Source: Candidatus Acidulodesulfobacterium ferriphilum
GTDB lineage: Bacteria; SZUA-79; Acidulodesulfobacterales; Acidulodesulfobacteraceae
Direction of reading: 5' to 3'
Assembly (NCBI GenBank): GCA_004195035.1
Contig: SGBD01000001.1
Span: 62,001-126,000, forward strand
Length of the DNA stretch: 64,000 nt
Under the pieces are notes generated by a model. That model did no database searches, was not told the DNA's origin, and saw nothing but the letters and a program-made list of their open reading frames with translations. The translations under genes were made by a program, and so were the position numbers. The stretch's first letter is position 1. Each line of letters opens with the position of its first letter. Shown one piece after another: positions 41,690 through 50,731 of this stretch.

Positions 41690-43018
41690 TCAATTAGATT
41701 TAGCATGAGCATCCTTTTCGTAAAGAAGGATAGGCAACCCATTATTTATAATTACATCGTCATTTATAACGCATTCCTTAATTGTCGGATCCGTCGGTAT
41801 TTCGTACATAACATCAAGCATTATAGATTCGAGGATAGTTCTTAATCCTCTTGCTCCCGAACCATACTTTATAGCCTTTTTTGTAATTTCTTTAATCGCG
41901 GAATCGGTAAATCGTAAATTCACATCTTCTAACTCAAACAATTTTTGATACTGCTTGACTAAGGCGTTTTTAGGTTTCGTTAAAATTTCTATAAGGGCTT
42001 TTTCATCCAATTCTTCAAGCGTGGCTATAACGGGAAGCCTTCCGATAAATTCGGGAATAAGCCCGAATTTTAATAAATCCTGCGTTTCAACCTGTTTTAT
42101 TATTTCATAAGGATTATTAGATTTATTGGGCTTGGCGCTTGTGTTAAAACCTATAGGCTGAGAATGGACCCTCCTTTCGATAATCCTGTCTAAGCCGTTA
42201 AAAGCGCCTCCGCATATAAACAGGATATTGCTTGTGTCAATCTTTAAAAATTCTTGATGGGGATGCTTTCTGCCCCCTTTCGGAGGAACATTTGCAACCG
42301 TTCCTTCGATTATTTTTAAAAGCGCCTGCTGAACGCCTTCCCCCGATACATCTCTTGTTATGGAAACATTATCCGATTTTTTTGCTATCTTATCGATTTC
42401 ATCGACATATATAATGCCCTTTTGAGCCCTTTCGATATCATAATCGGCATTTTGTAAAAGGGAAAGAAGAATGCTTTCGACATCTTCGCCTACATAGCCT
42501 GCTTCAGTAAGCGTCGTGGCATCGGCTATAGTGAAAGGCAAATCAAGCATGCGGGCAAGTGTTTGAGCTAAAAGAGTTTTACCGCTGCCCGTGGGTCCGA
42601 TTATCAAAATGTTGCTTTTTTGCATCTCGACATCCGCACTATTATATTTATCTTTTGGATTATGAGTCGCATTGTTATGCCCGATACTTTTAACGGAAAG
42701 GTTGTGTTCTATCCTTTTATAGTGATTATAAACGGCAACGGAAAGGATCTTTTTTGCTCTTTCCTGTCCTATTACATACTGATCCAAAAAATTTTTGATT
42801 TCTACCGGCTTATAAAGATAGTTTTTAGCTTTGATGTCCGGCTCGGCAGGCTGCTTGCTTTCTTCCGATATAATTTCGTTGCAAAGATTAATGCACTCGT
42901 CGCAAATATAAACGGACGGTCCTGCAATCAGTTTCCTGACCTCATCCTGTGATTTACCGCAAAAGGAACAGTAAAGCTCTCTACCCGAATTATCATTATT
43001 ATTACTTTTTCTTGCCAT
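41690..43018 (-). CDS. clpX: ATP-dependent Clp protease ATPase subunit ClpX
   Basis: 442-aa AAA+ unfoldase that feeds ClpP. N-terminal zinc domain ([24 protein letters not shown]), Walker [14 protein letters not shown], Walker [12 protein letters not shown], pore loop region [12 protein letters not shown], sensor and [10 protein letters not shown]. Length and motifs are standard; a stretch [12 protein letters not shown] before Walker A is a small lineage-specific loop. Confidence 0.97.
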   Translation of the reverse strand: MARKSNNNDNSGRELYCSFCGKSQDEVRKLIAGPSVYICDECINLCNEIISEESKQPAEPDIKAKNYLYKPVEIKNFLDQYVIGQERAKKILSVAVYNHYKRIEHNLSVKSIGHNNATHNPKDKYNSADVEMQKSNILIIGPTGSGKTLLAQTLARMLDLPFTIADATTLTEAGYVGEDVESILLSLLQNADYDIERAQKGIIYVDEIDKIAKKSDNVSITRDVSGEGVQQALLKIIEGTVANVPPKGGRKHPHQEFLKIDTSNILFICGGAFNGLDRIIERRVHSQPIGFNTSAKPNKSNNPYEIIKQVETQDLLKFGLIPEFIGRLPVIATLEELDEKALIEILTKPKNALVKQYQKLFELEDVNLRFTDSAIKEITKKAIKYGSGARGLRTILESIMLDVMYEIPTDPTIKECVINDDVIINNGLPILLYEKDAHAKSN

Positions 43019-43070
43019 ATTAATTACCTCTTTTGCTTATACTTATAATATTTGGAAAATATCGATAAAA

Positions 43071-43670
43071 CTATTTTACGCTTTTAATATCTTTCTTGTC
43101 CACGACCTTGTCGATAATGCCGTATTTAGCGGACTCAGCGCCGCTCATATAAAAATCTCTCTCGGTATCCACCTGAATCTTATCTATAGGCTGAGAGGTA
43201 TGAAAAGCTAAAATCTGATTTAGCTCCTCCCTCATCCTGAGAATTTCCCTTGCCTGTATATCGATATCCGTGGCCTGCCCCTGAAATCCGCCGGCAGGCT
43301 GATGTATCATAATCCGGGAATGAGGAAGGGCAAACCTCTTTCCTTTTGTGCCTGCGGCTAAAAGCACTGCCCCCATGCTTGCCGCCTGCCCCATGCACAG
43401 CGTAGAAACATCCGGTTTTATATATTGCATAGTATCGTAAATTGCAAGCCCGGAGGTTATAATGCCGCCGGGGGAATTGATATAAATATTTATATCTTTT
43501 TCCGGGTCTTCGGATTCGAGAAAAAGCAGCTGCGCTATTATAAGATTGGCAAAGTTGTCGTCTATCGCATCTCCGACAAATATGATTCTATCCTTTAAAA
43601 GACGGGAATATATATCGTAAGCCCTCTCCCCTCGGTGTGTTTGCTCGACGACTATCGGAACAAGTGACAT
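43071..43670 (-). CDS. clpP: ATP-dependent Clp protease proteolytic subunit ClpP
   Basis: 199-aa serine protease. Catalytic triad visible: Ser in [13 protein letters not shown], His in [11 protein letters not shown], Asp in [10 protein letters not shown]. Order tig-clpP-clpX is the classical arrangement. AAGGAG precedes the start. Confidence 0.97.
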   Translation of the reverse strand: MSLVPIVVEQTHRGERAYDIYSRLLKDRIIFVGDAIDDNFANLIIAQLLFLESEDPEKDINIYINSPGGIITSGLAIYDTMQYIKPDVSTLCMGQAASMGAVLLAAGTKGKRFALPHSRIMIHQPAGGFQGQATDIDIQAREILRMREELNQILAFHTSQPIDKIQVDTERDFYMSGAESAKYGIIDKVVDKKDIKSVK

Positions 43671-43736
43671 TTTTATTATTCTCCTTAAAGTTTTCTAAAT
43701 TTTATTTATACAGGCTATACGCTAATTCGCATATAT

Positions 43737-44975
43737 CTATATATATGATACCTTACTTGCGGTAAGAAAATCAAATATCTTATCTTCGAGCAAGGCTTGT
43801 TTAAGATTATTGCGGGCCTCGCCTGTAGCATAGAAGCTCTTTACTTCGTCTTCTTTCAAGCCTGACTCTCCCGCCGTTTTTTTATAAAATTCTTCAAAAT
43901 CGCTTTCGTCTATTTTAATATTTTCCGTTTTGGAAATTTCGGAAAGCAAAAGGTATAATACCAGCTCCCGTTTTGCCATAAGCTTAAGCATATTTAATAA
44001 ATCGCCCTTTTGCTTTTCGTCAATATCTTTATATTTGCCCTGTTTTTTTAAATCCTCTAATCTTGCCAAAGCGTCTTCCTCTATGACGCTTTCGGGCAAA
44101 TCGACAGGGTTAAGATTGACAAGTTCGTCCGATATTAATGACCTGATAGATTCTTTATATCTTTTATCCTCATATTCTTTAAGGCTTTTTTTGACATATT
44201 CCTTAAACTCATCGACATCTTTGAAATTGCCGAAATTTTTAATCGTTTCGGCATTAAGTTCGGGCAGTATTTTTTTATCTATTTCCTTAATAACGCCCTT
44301 TACCTTAACATTTCTTTCTCTGTCGTCATATTCAAAGTTATCGCCCTTCTTTTTGCCGATAAAAACGGATTCAAAAGACTTATCGATAATGTTTGAATTA
44401 AGGCTTATTAAATAGTCCTTTGCGTTATCTATCTCTTTGCCTGCTTCATCTTCCGTAATGTAATCTATCTTAACAAAATACCTGTCGCTATTGTTTATGG
44501 GGCTTAAGTCATCCTGTTTTTCGCTATCCGCAGTCCTTTCAAGCAGGAAATTAATTTCGTCTTTAATAACTTCGTCCGTAATATCCCTTTTCTTAACCTC
44601 TTTAATTTTTAAATCCAAATTTAAATTTTTCACGGAGGGCATAACTTCAAAATATACGGTGTATTCTTTATCGCCCTTTTTTTCCATTCTTGGAGTTCCA
44701 ACCACGAAAAGGTCTTTTTCGGCTAATATTTTTTTAAAATCTTCATTTAAAATCTCGACTGCCGCTTCTTCAAGAAGTTCCGCCTCATAAAATTTTTTTA
44801 TAATGGATAACGGGGCTTTCCCTGGCCTGAAACCTTTGATATTTGACTGCTTAGCCGCTGTCTCTAATTTCTTTTTTAAAAGCTCGCCCGTCCTCAGGTC
44901 GTCTAATTTTAAATTGACCCTTTTTTTTACCGAGGTTTCATCCTCTATAACAAAACCATTCACTGCGTTATCCAT
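43737..44975 (-). CDS. tig: Trigger factor (ribosome-associated chaperone)
   Basis: 412-aa chaperone at the ribosome exit tunnel. The ribosome-binding domain carries IKGFRPGKAPLSIIKKFY, the signature loop (family: GFRxGKxP). The middle PPIase-like domain (residues about 145-235) is diverged (DRYFVKIDYITEDEAGKEI) and the C-terminal helical domain holds EDKRYKESIRSLISDELV. First gene of tig-clpP-clpX. Confidence 0.93.
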   Translation of the reverse strand: MDNAVNGFVIEDETSVKKRVNLKLDDLRTGELLKKKLETAAKQSNIKGFRPGKAPLSIIKKFYEAELLEEAAVEILNEDFKKILAEKDLFVVGTPRMEKKGDKEYTVYFEVMPSVKNLNLDLKIKEVKKRDITDEVIKDEINFLLERTADSEKQDDLSPINNSDRYFVKIDYITEDEAGKEIDNAKDYLISLNSNIIDKSFESVFIGKKKGDNFEYDDRERNVKVKGVIKEIDKKILPELNAETIKNFGNFKDVDEFKEYVKKSLKEYEDKRYKESIRSLISDELVNLNPVDLPESVIEEDALARLEDLKKQGKYKDIDEKQKGDLLNMLKLMAKRELVLYLLLSEISKTENIKIDESDFEEFYKKTAGESGLKEDEVKSFYATGEARNNLKQALLEDKIFDFLTASKVSYI

Positions 44976-45027
44976 TAAAATCCCCTTGTAAATTTAATTT
45001 ATATGTCGCAAAATTAAAGTAAATCCT

Positions 45028-45186
45028 TAATCCTGCACTAGAAGTTACATTATATATCAAAAGCTATGTTAAATCTGGATTCCCGCCTACGCGGGAATGA
45101 CGACTGTTGAGTTAAAACCTTAATCTCCGAATAGTCATTCCCGCGTAGGCGGGAATCCAGAAAATAAAATTTCTAATGCAGGATTA
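45028..45186. repeat. Dispersed palindromic element R3 with 16-bp terminal inverted repeats
   Basis: Ends TAATCCTGCACTAGAA and TTCTAATGCAGGATTA pair with one mismatch. Two inner hairpins of GGATTCCCGCCTACGCGGGA type, in opposite orientation, lie between. It occupies the 252-bp gap between thrS and tig. Confidence 0.9.
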
Positions 45187-45227
45187 AGGTAAATTATACC
45201 GATAATTAAAGTATATAATATATTTAA

Positions 45228-47141
45228 TCAGCCGACAAATATAGGCCTCTTTGAAACCATATCGGGAAGTATTAAGTTTCTGTACGGCATATTTTTGGTT
45301 CCGCCTTTAATTTCCTTTATTAACTCTTCCTCGTTAAGATTGAAATTCTTTCTTTCCTTATACCTGTTTCTAACCGGCAAAACCCCCCCTTCCGCCTCTT
45401 TATGCCCCACGACGACGATATACGGAACCCATTCTTCCTCCGCAAACATAATCTTTTTGCCGAGGCTGAAATCCCTGTCGTCGATGTCAACCCTGATACC
45501 TGAGCTAAAAAGTTTTTCCTTAAGTTTAACCGCAAAATCCAGAAATTTATCGGATACCGGAATAATTCTTACCTGCGTTATGCTGAGCCATAAAGGCAAA
45601 ACAGGAATATTTTTTTTAAGAGCCTCTTCCAAAATGAGATACATCCATCTTTCTATTGCGCCGACGGAAGAATGGCAGATTATGCATCCCTCCTTTTCGC
45701 CGTTTTCGTTAACAAAATTTATGCCGTATCTTTTGGCATCCTCGACATCGAGCTGGACGGTCGAAAGCTGGCAGGAACCGTTCACGGAATCCACGCCCTG
45801 AAATTCATGCTTAAGCGCCCAATAGTGCTTCATTTTCGACAATGTTTCTATAAGAGCCGGCTTCTTTGAATATTTTAAAAGTTCGATAATCTTATCTTTA
45901 TATTTATCATAATACTCTTTAACTATTCTAAAAACAACGGCATATTCAATTTTTGCGGCCTCGGCTAAATCGGCATATTGTTTGTAAAGCACCTGATACT
46001 CGTTGAATCCTTCTTCTAAATTAAGGCAAAAGCTGTGAATATCGGGCATCGTAAAACCCCTTAATCTCCTTAAACCCGATAACTCCCCGCTTTTTTCGTA
46101 TCTAAAGCTTTTCGAAAACTCGTAAAATCTCAGCGGTAGCTGTTTATAACTAATCTTTGCGTCTTTAAGCATCGAAAAAAGCCCAAAATCGCCCGCAAAC
46201 CTTAAGACAAACTCCTTGCCTTTTGCAAATCCCCCGCTTTCGCTTTTTTCGTCGGGCACAAAAACGGAATAATGCCGTTCATGAAAAGATTCCCCCTGCC
46301 CCTTAATTTCGGGCTTGTTCCAGTTATATATCAAAGGAGTTTCAATCTCCATGCATTTTAACCTGTTTAAGGCGATATCTTCCGCCCAATCGGATAAAAG
46401 TTTGTATAACAGCGTCCCTTTCGGATAAAGCCTCAAATGTCCCGAATCAGAGTTTTCCTCATGGTCGGCAATTTCAAGCCGCCTCATAGCCGCAACGGAT
46501 GGGGGGGTTGCGCCGTCTTTAATTTTAAATTCCTCGAAGGCGATAACTTTTCTTAAGGATGGAAAGTCTTTGAGGGTATCGCCGGCTAATATGTTTTTAT
46601 CGTTTAAATTTATTTTAGTCTCTGCACCGGTATAATCCAATATAAAAAATTCGCTTTCCACATCTTTTACGACATCTTCCCTTGTCTTATGGATAGCCTG
46701 ATTCGGGGCTGATTCGCTTACTATATGGCGGGACGACTCGCTTAAAGGGTGTCCCTTGCAGGATATTTTAAAGCTTTTATACCAGCCGAAAGGCGCCCTG
46801 TAAACCCCTGCGATAGATTCTAATTCCGTTTTTAAGCTATTTAAGGTCTTAACTGCAAAAGACGGTTCGGCAAGACTGTTTGACAGGTGGGCGTAAGGAT
46901 ATAAAACTATAATCCGGGGTTTTAATTTTTCTGAAATACCTTTTATCTCATAAAAAGCCTTTTTAACGATTGCGTACGCATCCGAGGCGTCGCCTTTTTC
47001 TACGGTGCAAAAAACCACTAACGGATCTTTAAACGAAACCTCGGACTCTTTAACGGAATTTACATCGATTTCTTCGGCAACAGGCGTCTTTCCTGTTAAA
47101 GCATAACTAAAGGTATCGGCATGAATGATTAATAATTGCAT
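45228..47141 (-). CDS. thrS: Threonyl-tRNA synthetase, archaeal type
   Basis: 637 aa. Residues 1-145 are the archaeal editing domain (D-aminoacyl-tRNA-deacylase-like): MQLLIIHADTFSYAL, YPYAHLSNSLA, and APFGWYKSFKISCKGHPLSE at 116-135. Bacterial ThrRS has TGS plus a different editing domain (N2 with HxxxH), absent here. The class II core has FRYEKSGELSGLRRLRGFTM (motif 2) and an EGCIICHSSVGAIERWMYLI motif 3 region. The anticodon domain ends DMVSKRPIFVG, as in archaea. It starts 3 nt after the flxA stop codon, outside the usual thrS-infC-rpmI-rplT context. Best explained by transfer from an archaeon. Confidence 0.92.
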   Translation of the reverse strand: MQLLIIHADTFSYALTGKTPVAEEIDVNSVKESEVSFKDPLVVFCTVEKGDASDAYAIVKKAFYEIKGISEKLKPRIIVLYPYAHLSNSLAEPSFAVKTLNSLKTELESIAGVYRAPFGWYKSFKISCKGHPLSESSRHIVSESAPNQAIHKTREDVVKDVESEFFILDYTGAETKINLNDKNILAGDTLKDFPSLRKVIAFEEFKIKDGATPPSVAAMRRLEIADHEENSDSGHLRLYPKGTLLYKLLSDWAEDIALNRLKCMEIETPLIYNWNKPEIKGQGESFHERHYSVFVPDEKSESGGFAKGKEFVLRFAGDFGLFSMLKDAKISYKQLPLRFYEFSKSFRYEKSGELSGLRRLRGFTMPDIHSFCLNLEEGFNEYQVLYKQYADLAEAAKIEYAVVFRIVKEYYDKYKDKIIELLKYSKKPALIETLSKMKHYWALKHEFQGVDSVNGSCQLSTVQLDVEDAKRYGINFVNENGEKEGCIICHSSVGAIERWMYLILEEALKKNIPVLPLWLSITQVRIIPVSDKFLDFAVKLKEKLFSSGIRVDIDDRDFSLGKKIMFAEEEWVPYIVVVGHKEAEGGVLPVRNRYKERKNFNLNEEELIKEIKGGTKNMPYRNLILPDMVSKRPIFVG

Positions 47142-47144
47142 ATA

Positions 47145-47969
47145 TTAAAAGTCGTTAGGAAGGCTCTCGAGTTCCCTTGCCGTAAAAACGGGACCGTCTT
47201 TGCAAACATAAACGCTTCCGACATTGCACCTCCCGCATTTGCCCAGCCCGCATTTCATTCTATTTTCAAGAGTCGTAATAATATTTTCTTTGTCAAAACC
47301 CATCTTTTCTTCTAAGGACTTTAAGGCAAATTTTATCATAATCGGAGGCCCGCAAACGACGGCAATGCTATTTTCACCTTTAAGGGGGAGCTGTTCGAGA
47401 ATAGTAGGAACAAAACCGACTTTCCCCGTCCAATCCGGAGTTTCGCCGCCCGGATCGACGGTAATAACCACCTCTGTATTTTTATATTTTTTCCAGCCGT
47501 CAAAAACATTTCTATACAAAAGGTCGTTCACGGTTCTTGCGCCGTATAAAACGGTTATTTTGCCGTAATCATCCCTTTCGTCGAAACAGTATTCCAGAAT
47601 TGATTTTACGGGCGCCATACCGATACCGCCGCCGATGAAAACGAGGTCTTTGCCTTTCATTTTGGCCGTATCGAAATAGTTTCCGTATGGACCCCTAAAG
47701 GATAGTTTGTCCCCGGGATTTAATCCGTTTATACCGGTGGTTGCCCTGCCGGAGGTTCTGAAACTAAATTCAAAAAATTCTTTTCTTAGAGGAGACGACG
47801 AAAACCCAAAGGTCGATTCCCCTTCCCCTACAACCGAAAACTCTCCAAACTGACCCGGCAAAAAATCGATACTGCCGCCGTTTATGGCAAGGCGGATTGT
47901 TTTGGTATCGTTGGTTTCCTGAATAATTTCCTTTATTTCCGCTAACTTAGGTAAGTAAATATTTTCCAT
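47145..47969 (-). CDS. flxA: FlxA-type FAD/NAD(P)-binding oxidoreductase subunit
   Basis: 274 aa, AsrB/hydrogenase-gamma type. FAD domain with GRATTGINGLNPGDKL and FRGPYGNYF, NAD(P) domain with FIGGGIGMAPVKSILEY and VCGPPIMIKF, then a C-terminal [2Fe-2S] site in RMKCGLGKCGRCNVG and YVCKDGPVF. In Desulfovibrio-type Flx-Hdr it is the NADH entry point. It could be read as anaerobic sulfite reductase B, but flxB-D and hdrABC beside it favour Flx. Confidence 0.85.
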   Translation of the reverse strand: MENIYLPKLAEIKEIIQETNDTKTIRLAINGGSIDFLPGQFGEFSVVGEGESTFGFSSSPLRKEFFEFSFRTSGRATTGINGLNPGDKLSFRGPYGNYFDTAKMKGKDLVFIGGGIGMAPVKSILEYCFDERDDYGKITVLYGARTVNDLLYRNVFDGWKKYKNTEVVITVDPGGETPDWTGKVGFVPTILEQLPLKGENSIAVVCGPPIMIKFALKSLEEKMGFDKENIITTLENRMKCGLGKCGRCNVGSVYVCKDGPVFTARELESLPNDF

Positions 47970-47994
47970 TAACTATCTGCTCCCTGCTATATGT

Positions 47995-48180
47995 TAAAAA
48001 TTTTATCAATTACGGTCATTATCTGCCGCCTTTCGACTGGATTCCCGCTTTCGCGGGAATGACAAACCAGTTTTAACCGTTTTCATTTATCATTATGACC
48101 TTATTTATTTGCAGTTTGTCCCAACCCGCTTCAGCGGGAATCCAGTTTTCCCGTCATTCCGTCATAATGACAAATAACAA
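47995..48180. repeat. Palindromic family copies between flxA and flxB
   Basis: GGATTCCCGCTTTCGCGGGA near 48041, and CCCAACCCGCTTCAGCGGGA then ATCCAG near 48120-48145, in a 217-bp gap inside the hdr-flx operon. No clear terminal repeats. Confidence 0.75.
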
Positions 48181-48186
48181 TAATTA

Positions 48187-49209
48187 TTAAATTAACCCCG
48201 CCAGATCCCTTGCCACTTCCTTGATATCTATATCCTCGGGACAATTTCTCGAACACCTGCCGCACCCGACGCATAAATACTTGTTAAATTTCTCGCTGTA
48301 TATTTTAAATTTGTGCATAAGCCTCTGCCTGTACCTGTCGCCCTGCGTAACCCTTGGATTATGTCCCGATGTATGAAGCGTAAATATTGCAAACTGGCAG
48401 GAATCCCAGTTTCTAATCCTTCTGCCTTCTTTTAAATTCCCCTCATCCTGAATGTCAAAGCAATGGCATGTCGGGCATGTATAAGTACAAATCCCGCAGC
48501 CGATGCAGGATAAAAACCTGTCCTGAAAATAGTTATGTTCAAAATTTTTATCCAAAAACCCCTTTGTCTTTTCGATTTCAAAAACCTTTTTCCAGTCCTT
48601 ATCTGCAGGAATCTGAGCCTTCGTTATTTCTTTAAACAGGCTTAAGTATGGGGTTATAAGCTCCAACCCCTTTTCGCTTACCACGGTAGCAAAATATTTA
48701 TTATCCTCCTTTTTAAGGAGTATATCCGAACCGTAAGAACTTTCGGGAGAAAGCTGCATATCCGTGCAAAAACAATAATTGTCGGGCTTTTTGCAGGCTA
48801 TAGAAATTATGGTTAAATTCTTAAATCTTTCGTTAAAAAATTCGTCCCTGTAATCCCAGTTAAAAACTTTTTCCATTATGGGACCGGCGGCGGCATCGCA
48901 CGGCCTTCCGCCAAAAATAACCCTTTTTTTGTTTTCGCCCGTAACCGCTCCAAGACCGTCTTTTATATCGACATCCACTCCCGAAACTGAATATTCGAAA
49001 AGAGTTTCGGTTTTGGGAAGAAGATATTCTTTATAAGACATCTTCGGCAAAAGAATACCCAGATTTGCTTCGTCAAATTTATCTATTTTTCCGTAAAATG
49101 TGTCCCCATCTTTGTCTTTTGGGGCTATAACATTAAAATTATCCGATATTAAAGAATTAACAAATTTTTTTAAATCTTCGGCTAAGATTTCAAAATATTT
49201 TTCTTCCAT
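48187..49209 (-). CDS. flxB: FlxB-type 4Fe-4S dicluster protein
   Basis: 340 aa, AsrA/hydrogenase-beta type. C-terminal ferredoxin cores CIGCGICTYTCPTCHC and CVGCGRCSRNCPEDID (the second with an ED after the fourth Cys), a middle GRPCDA motif and NWDSCQFAIFTLHTSGHNPR. Transfers electrons from FlxA toward the other subunits. The middle region from about residue 90 (RVIFGGRPCDAAAGPI) is conserved in the family. Confidence 0.85.
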   Translation of the reverse strand: MEEKYFEILAEDLKKFVNSLISDNFNVIAPKDKDGDTFYGKIDKFDEANLGILLPKMSYKEYLLPKTETLFEYSVSGVDVDIKDGLGAVTGENKKRVIFGGRPCDAAAGPIMEKVFNWDYRDEFFNERFKNLTIISIACKKPDNYCFCTDMQLSPESSYGSDILLKKEDNKYFATVVSEKGLELITPYLSLFKEITKAQIPADKDWKKVFEIEKTKGFLDKNFEHNYFQDRFLSCIGCGICTYTCPTCHCFDIQDEGNLKEGRRIRNWDSCQFAIFTLHTSGHNPRVTQGDRYRQRLMHKFKIYSEKFNKYLCVGCGRCSRNCPEDIDIKEVARDLAGLI

Positions 49210-49229
49210 TCTATAGGCTCTCCCGCATC

Positions 49230-50129
49230 TTACTTTATAAACTCGTTAAAATCACTTTCGCTAAACACTCCGAACACCGGTTTGGCATTAATATCGAGTC
49301 CCGATTTATAGCCAAAAAGATTGTTGACATCCCTTGCCATTTTTTCATTAATCAACATAAGAGGAATATTTACGGGACAGGCGCGCTCACATTCGCCGCA
49401 TCCGATGCACCTACCAGAAAGATGATAAGCCCTGATTAAGTTCCACTGGGCATTGCCTGTCTCTTCGAGATTTGTGTCTATCCATTGAGGCATATTCTTT
49501 TCGACGATACACCTTGAACAATAACATAACGGACAGGCCTGTCTGCATGCATAACATTTTATGCATTTGTCGAATTCTTTTTCCCAGAAGGAATTTTTTT
49601 CTTCGGGGCTCATAGAATCCAGCTCTTCTATCTTTGCATAAGGCTTCAGATTACCTGATAAATTAAGCTTCGGGGCTTCGGAAGGGACAAGGTAGTCATA
49701 TAATACAGGCGTATGTTCATTGCAGATGAGGCATTTATCGTAAACGGAGGCTTCGGAAACAGCCGTTTCACCTTTGTCGGCAAGATTTTGCCTGATGACG
49801 CCGTTACATTCGACGCCTATAATCTTTATATTATCCCTTGAAACCTGATACTCCTGTATCAATGCGTTAACGGCCTTTTCGTCGCATCCTTTAACGACTA
49901 TGCCTATTTTGCCAAATTTTTTAACCTCCGGCTTTTTTAAAAATACCGCCAAATCTTGAACGGCATGATGATTAAAAGACAGCCTATCCGCATCCTCCGC
50001 CTTTGTAATAAATACCGGACGCATCCTCTGGGGGTTTGAGCCTTTGGTATAGCCGATTACTAAGCTAACCTCCCCGCTTTCCAAAAGGTCTTTTGCTATC
50101 TTTTGCAGCTTTTCATCTGTATTTGCCAT
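49230..50129 (-). CDS. flxC: FlxC-type 4Fe-4S protein
   Basis: 299 aa. Residues 1-150 resemble the CoB-CoM hydrogenase-beta/FdhB-like NTD (VIGYTKGSNPQRMRPVFITK, VVKGCDEKAVNALIQE, VECNGV). It ends in two clusters, CIKCYACRQACPLCYCSRC and CIGCGECERACPVNIP. Flx-C genes of sulfate reducers have this form. It abuts flxB (21-nt gap). Confidence 0.82.
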   Translation of the reverse strand: MANTDEKLQKIAKDLLESGEVSLVIGYTKGSNPQRMRPVFITKAEDADRLSFNHHAVQDLAVFLKKPEVKKFGKIGIVVKGCDEKAVNALIQEYQVSRDNIKIIGVECNGVIRQNLADKGETAVSEASVYDKCLICNEHTPVLYDYLVPSEAPKLNLSGNLKPYAKIEELDSMSPEEKNSFWEKEFDKCIKCYACRQACPLCYCSRCIVEKNMPQWIDTNLEETGNAQWNLIRAYHLSGRCIGCGECERACPVNIPLMLINEKMARDVNNLFGYKSGLDINAKPVFGVFSESDFNEFIK

Positions 50130-50164
50130 ATATTATATCCTAAAAGTTAAATTTAAATCAGTTA

Positions 50165-50205
50165 TATTATAGAATAGATTACCGCTGAAGCGGGTTGGGA
50201 CATAT
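50165..50205. repeat. Partial palindromic repeat
   Basis: GATTACCGCTGAAGCGGGTT then GGGACA, a short half-copy of the dispersed family between flxC and flxD. Confidence 0.6.
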
Positions 50206-50229
50206 GAATTATTATTTAGTTTTATTTAA

Positions 50230-50688
50230 TTATTTTTTAAATATATCGCTTGAATTATCATTCAGCGACTTAATCTTATCGGTAAATTCATTAATTACGG
50301 AAACCCATTTATTACCCTCCGAGGCGCTAATCCATGAAAATTCAATCCTGTTTAAATCTACGCCCAAAAAACCCAGTAAATCTCTGAAAGCCGCGTATTT
50401 TCTTCTTGAATGATAATTGCCGCTGATATAATGGCAGTCTCCGGGATGGCATCCCGAAACCAATACGCCCTTTGCCCCTTTCTTAAACGCCTCGACAATG
50501 AACAAGGGGTCTATTCTTCCCGAACAGGGGAGTTTTATTACTCTTACATTGTCCGAATATTTCATTCTGCTTGTTCCCGCAAGGTCCGCTCCGCTGTAGG
50601 TACACCAGTTGCAAACAAATGCGATAATTCTGGGGTCGCTCACATTGTTTCCGCCGGATTTCACGGGCTTTTCTTTTTTATCTTCCAT
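50230..50688 (-). CDS. flxD: MvhD/FlxD-type [2Fe-2S] subunit
   Basis: 152 aa. Conserved Cys in IIAFVCNWCTYSGADLAG, VIKLPCSGRIDPLFIVEAF and LVSGCHPGDCHYISGNY, the [2Fe-2S] subunit that passes electrons to HdrA. It lies 43 nt downstream of hdrA. Confidence 0.92.
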   Translation of the reverse strand: MEDKKEKPVKSGGNNVSDPRIIAFVCNWCTYSGADLAGTSRMKYSDNVRVIKLPCSGRIDPLFIVEAFKKGAKGVLVSGCHPGDCHYISGNYHSRRKYAAFRDLLGFLGVDLNRIEFSWISASEGNKWVSVINEFTDKIKSLNDNSSDIFKK

Positions 50689-50731
50689 CTAAAAACAGGC
50701 TCCTTTTTTGTTTTAATATTATCAGGGATAT

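Noticed and set aside
45028-45186. CRISPR-like array from repeated CCCGC/GCGGG units
   Set aside because: The units are inverted, not direct, the spacers are not unique inserts, and no cas gene is present; it is a palindromic element.
47145-49209. Anaerobic sulfite reductase asrAB
   Set aside because: Motifs alone would allow AsrA/AsrB, but there is no asrC, and flxC, flxD and hdrABC are contiguous; Flx subunits fit better.
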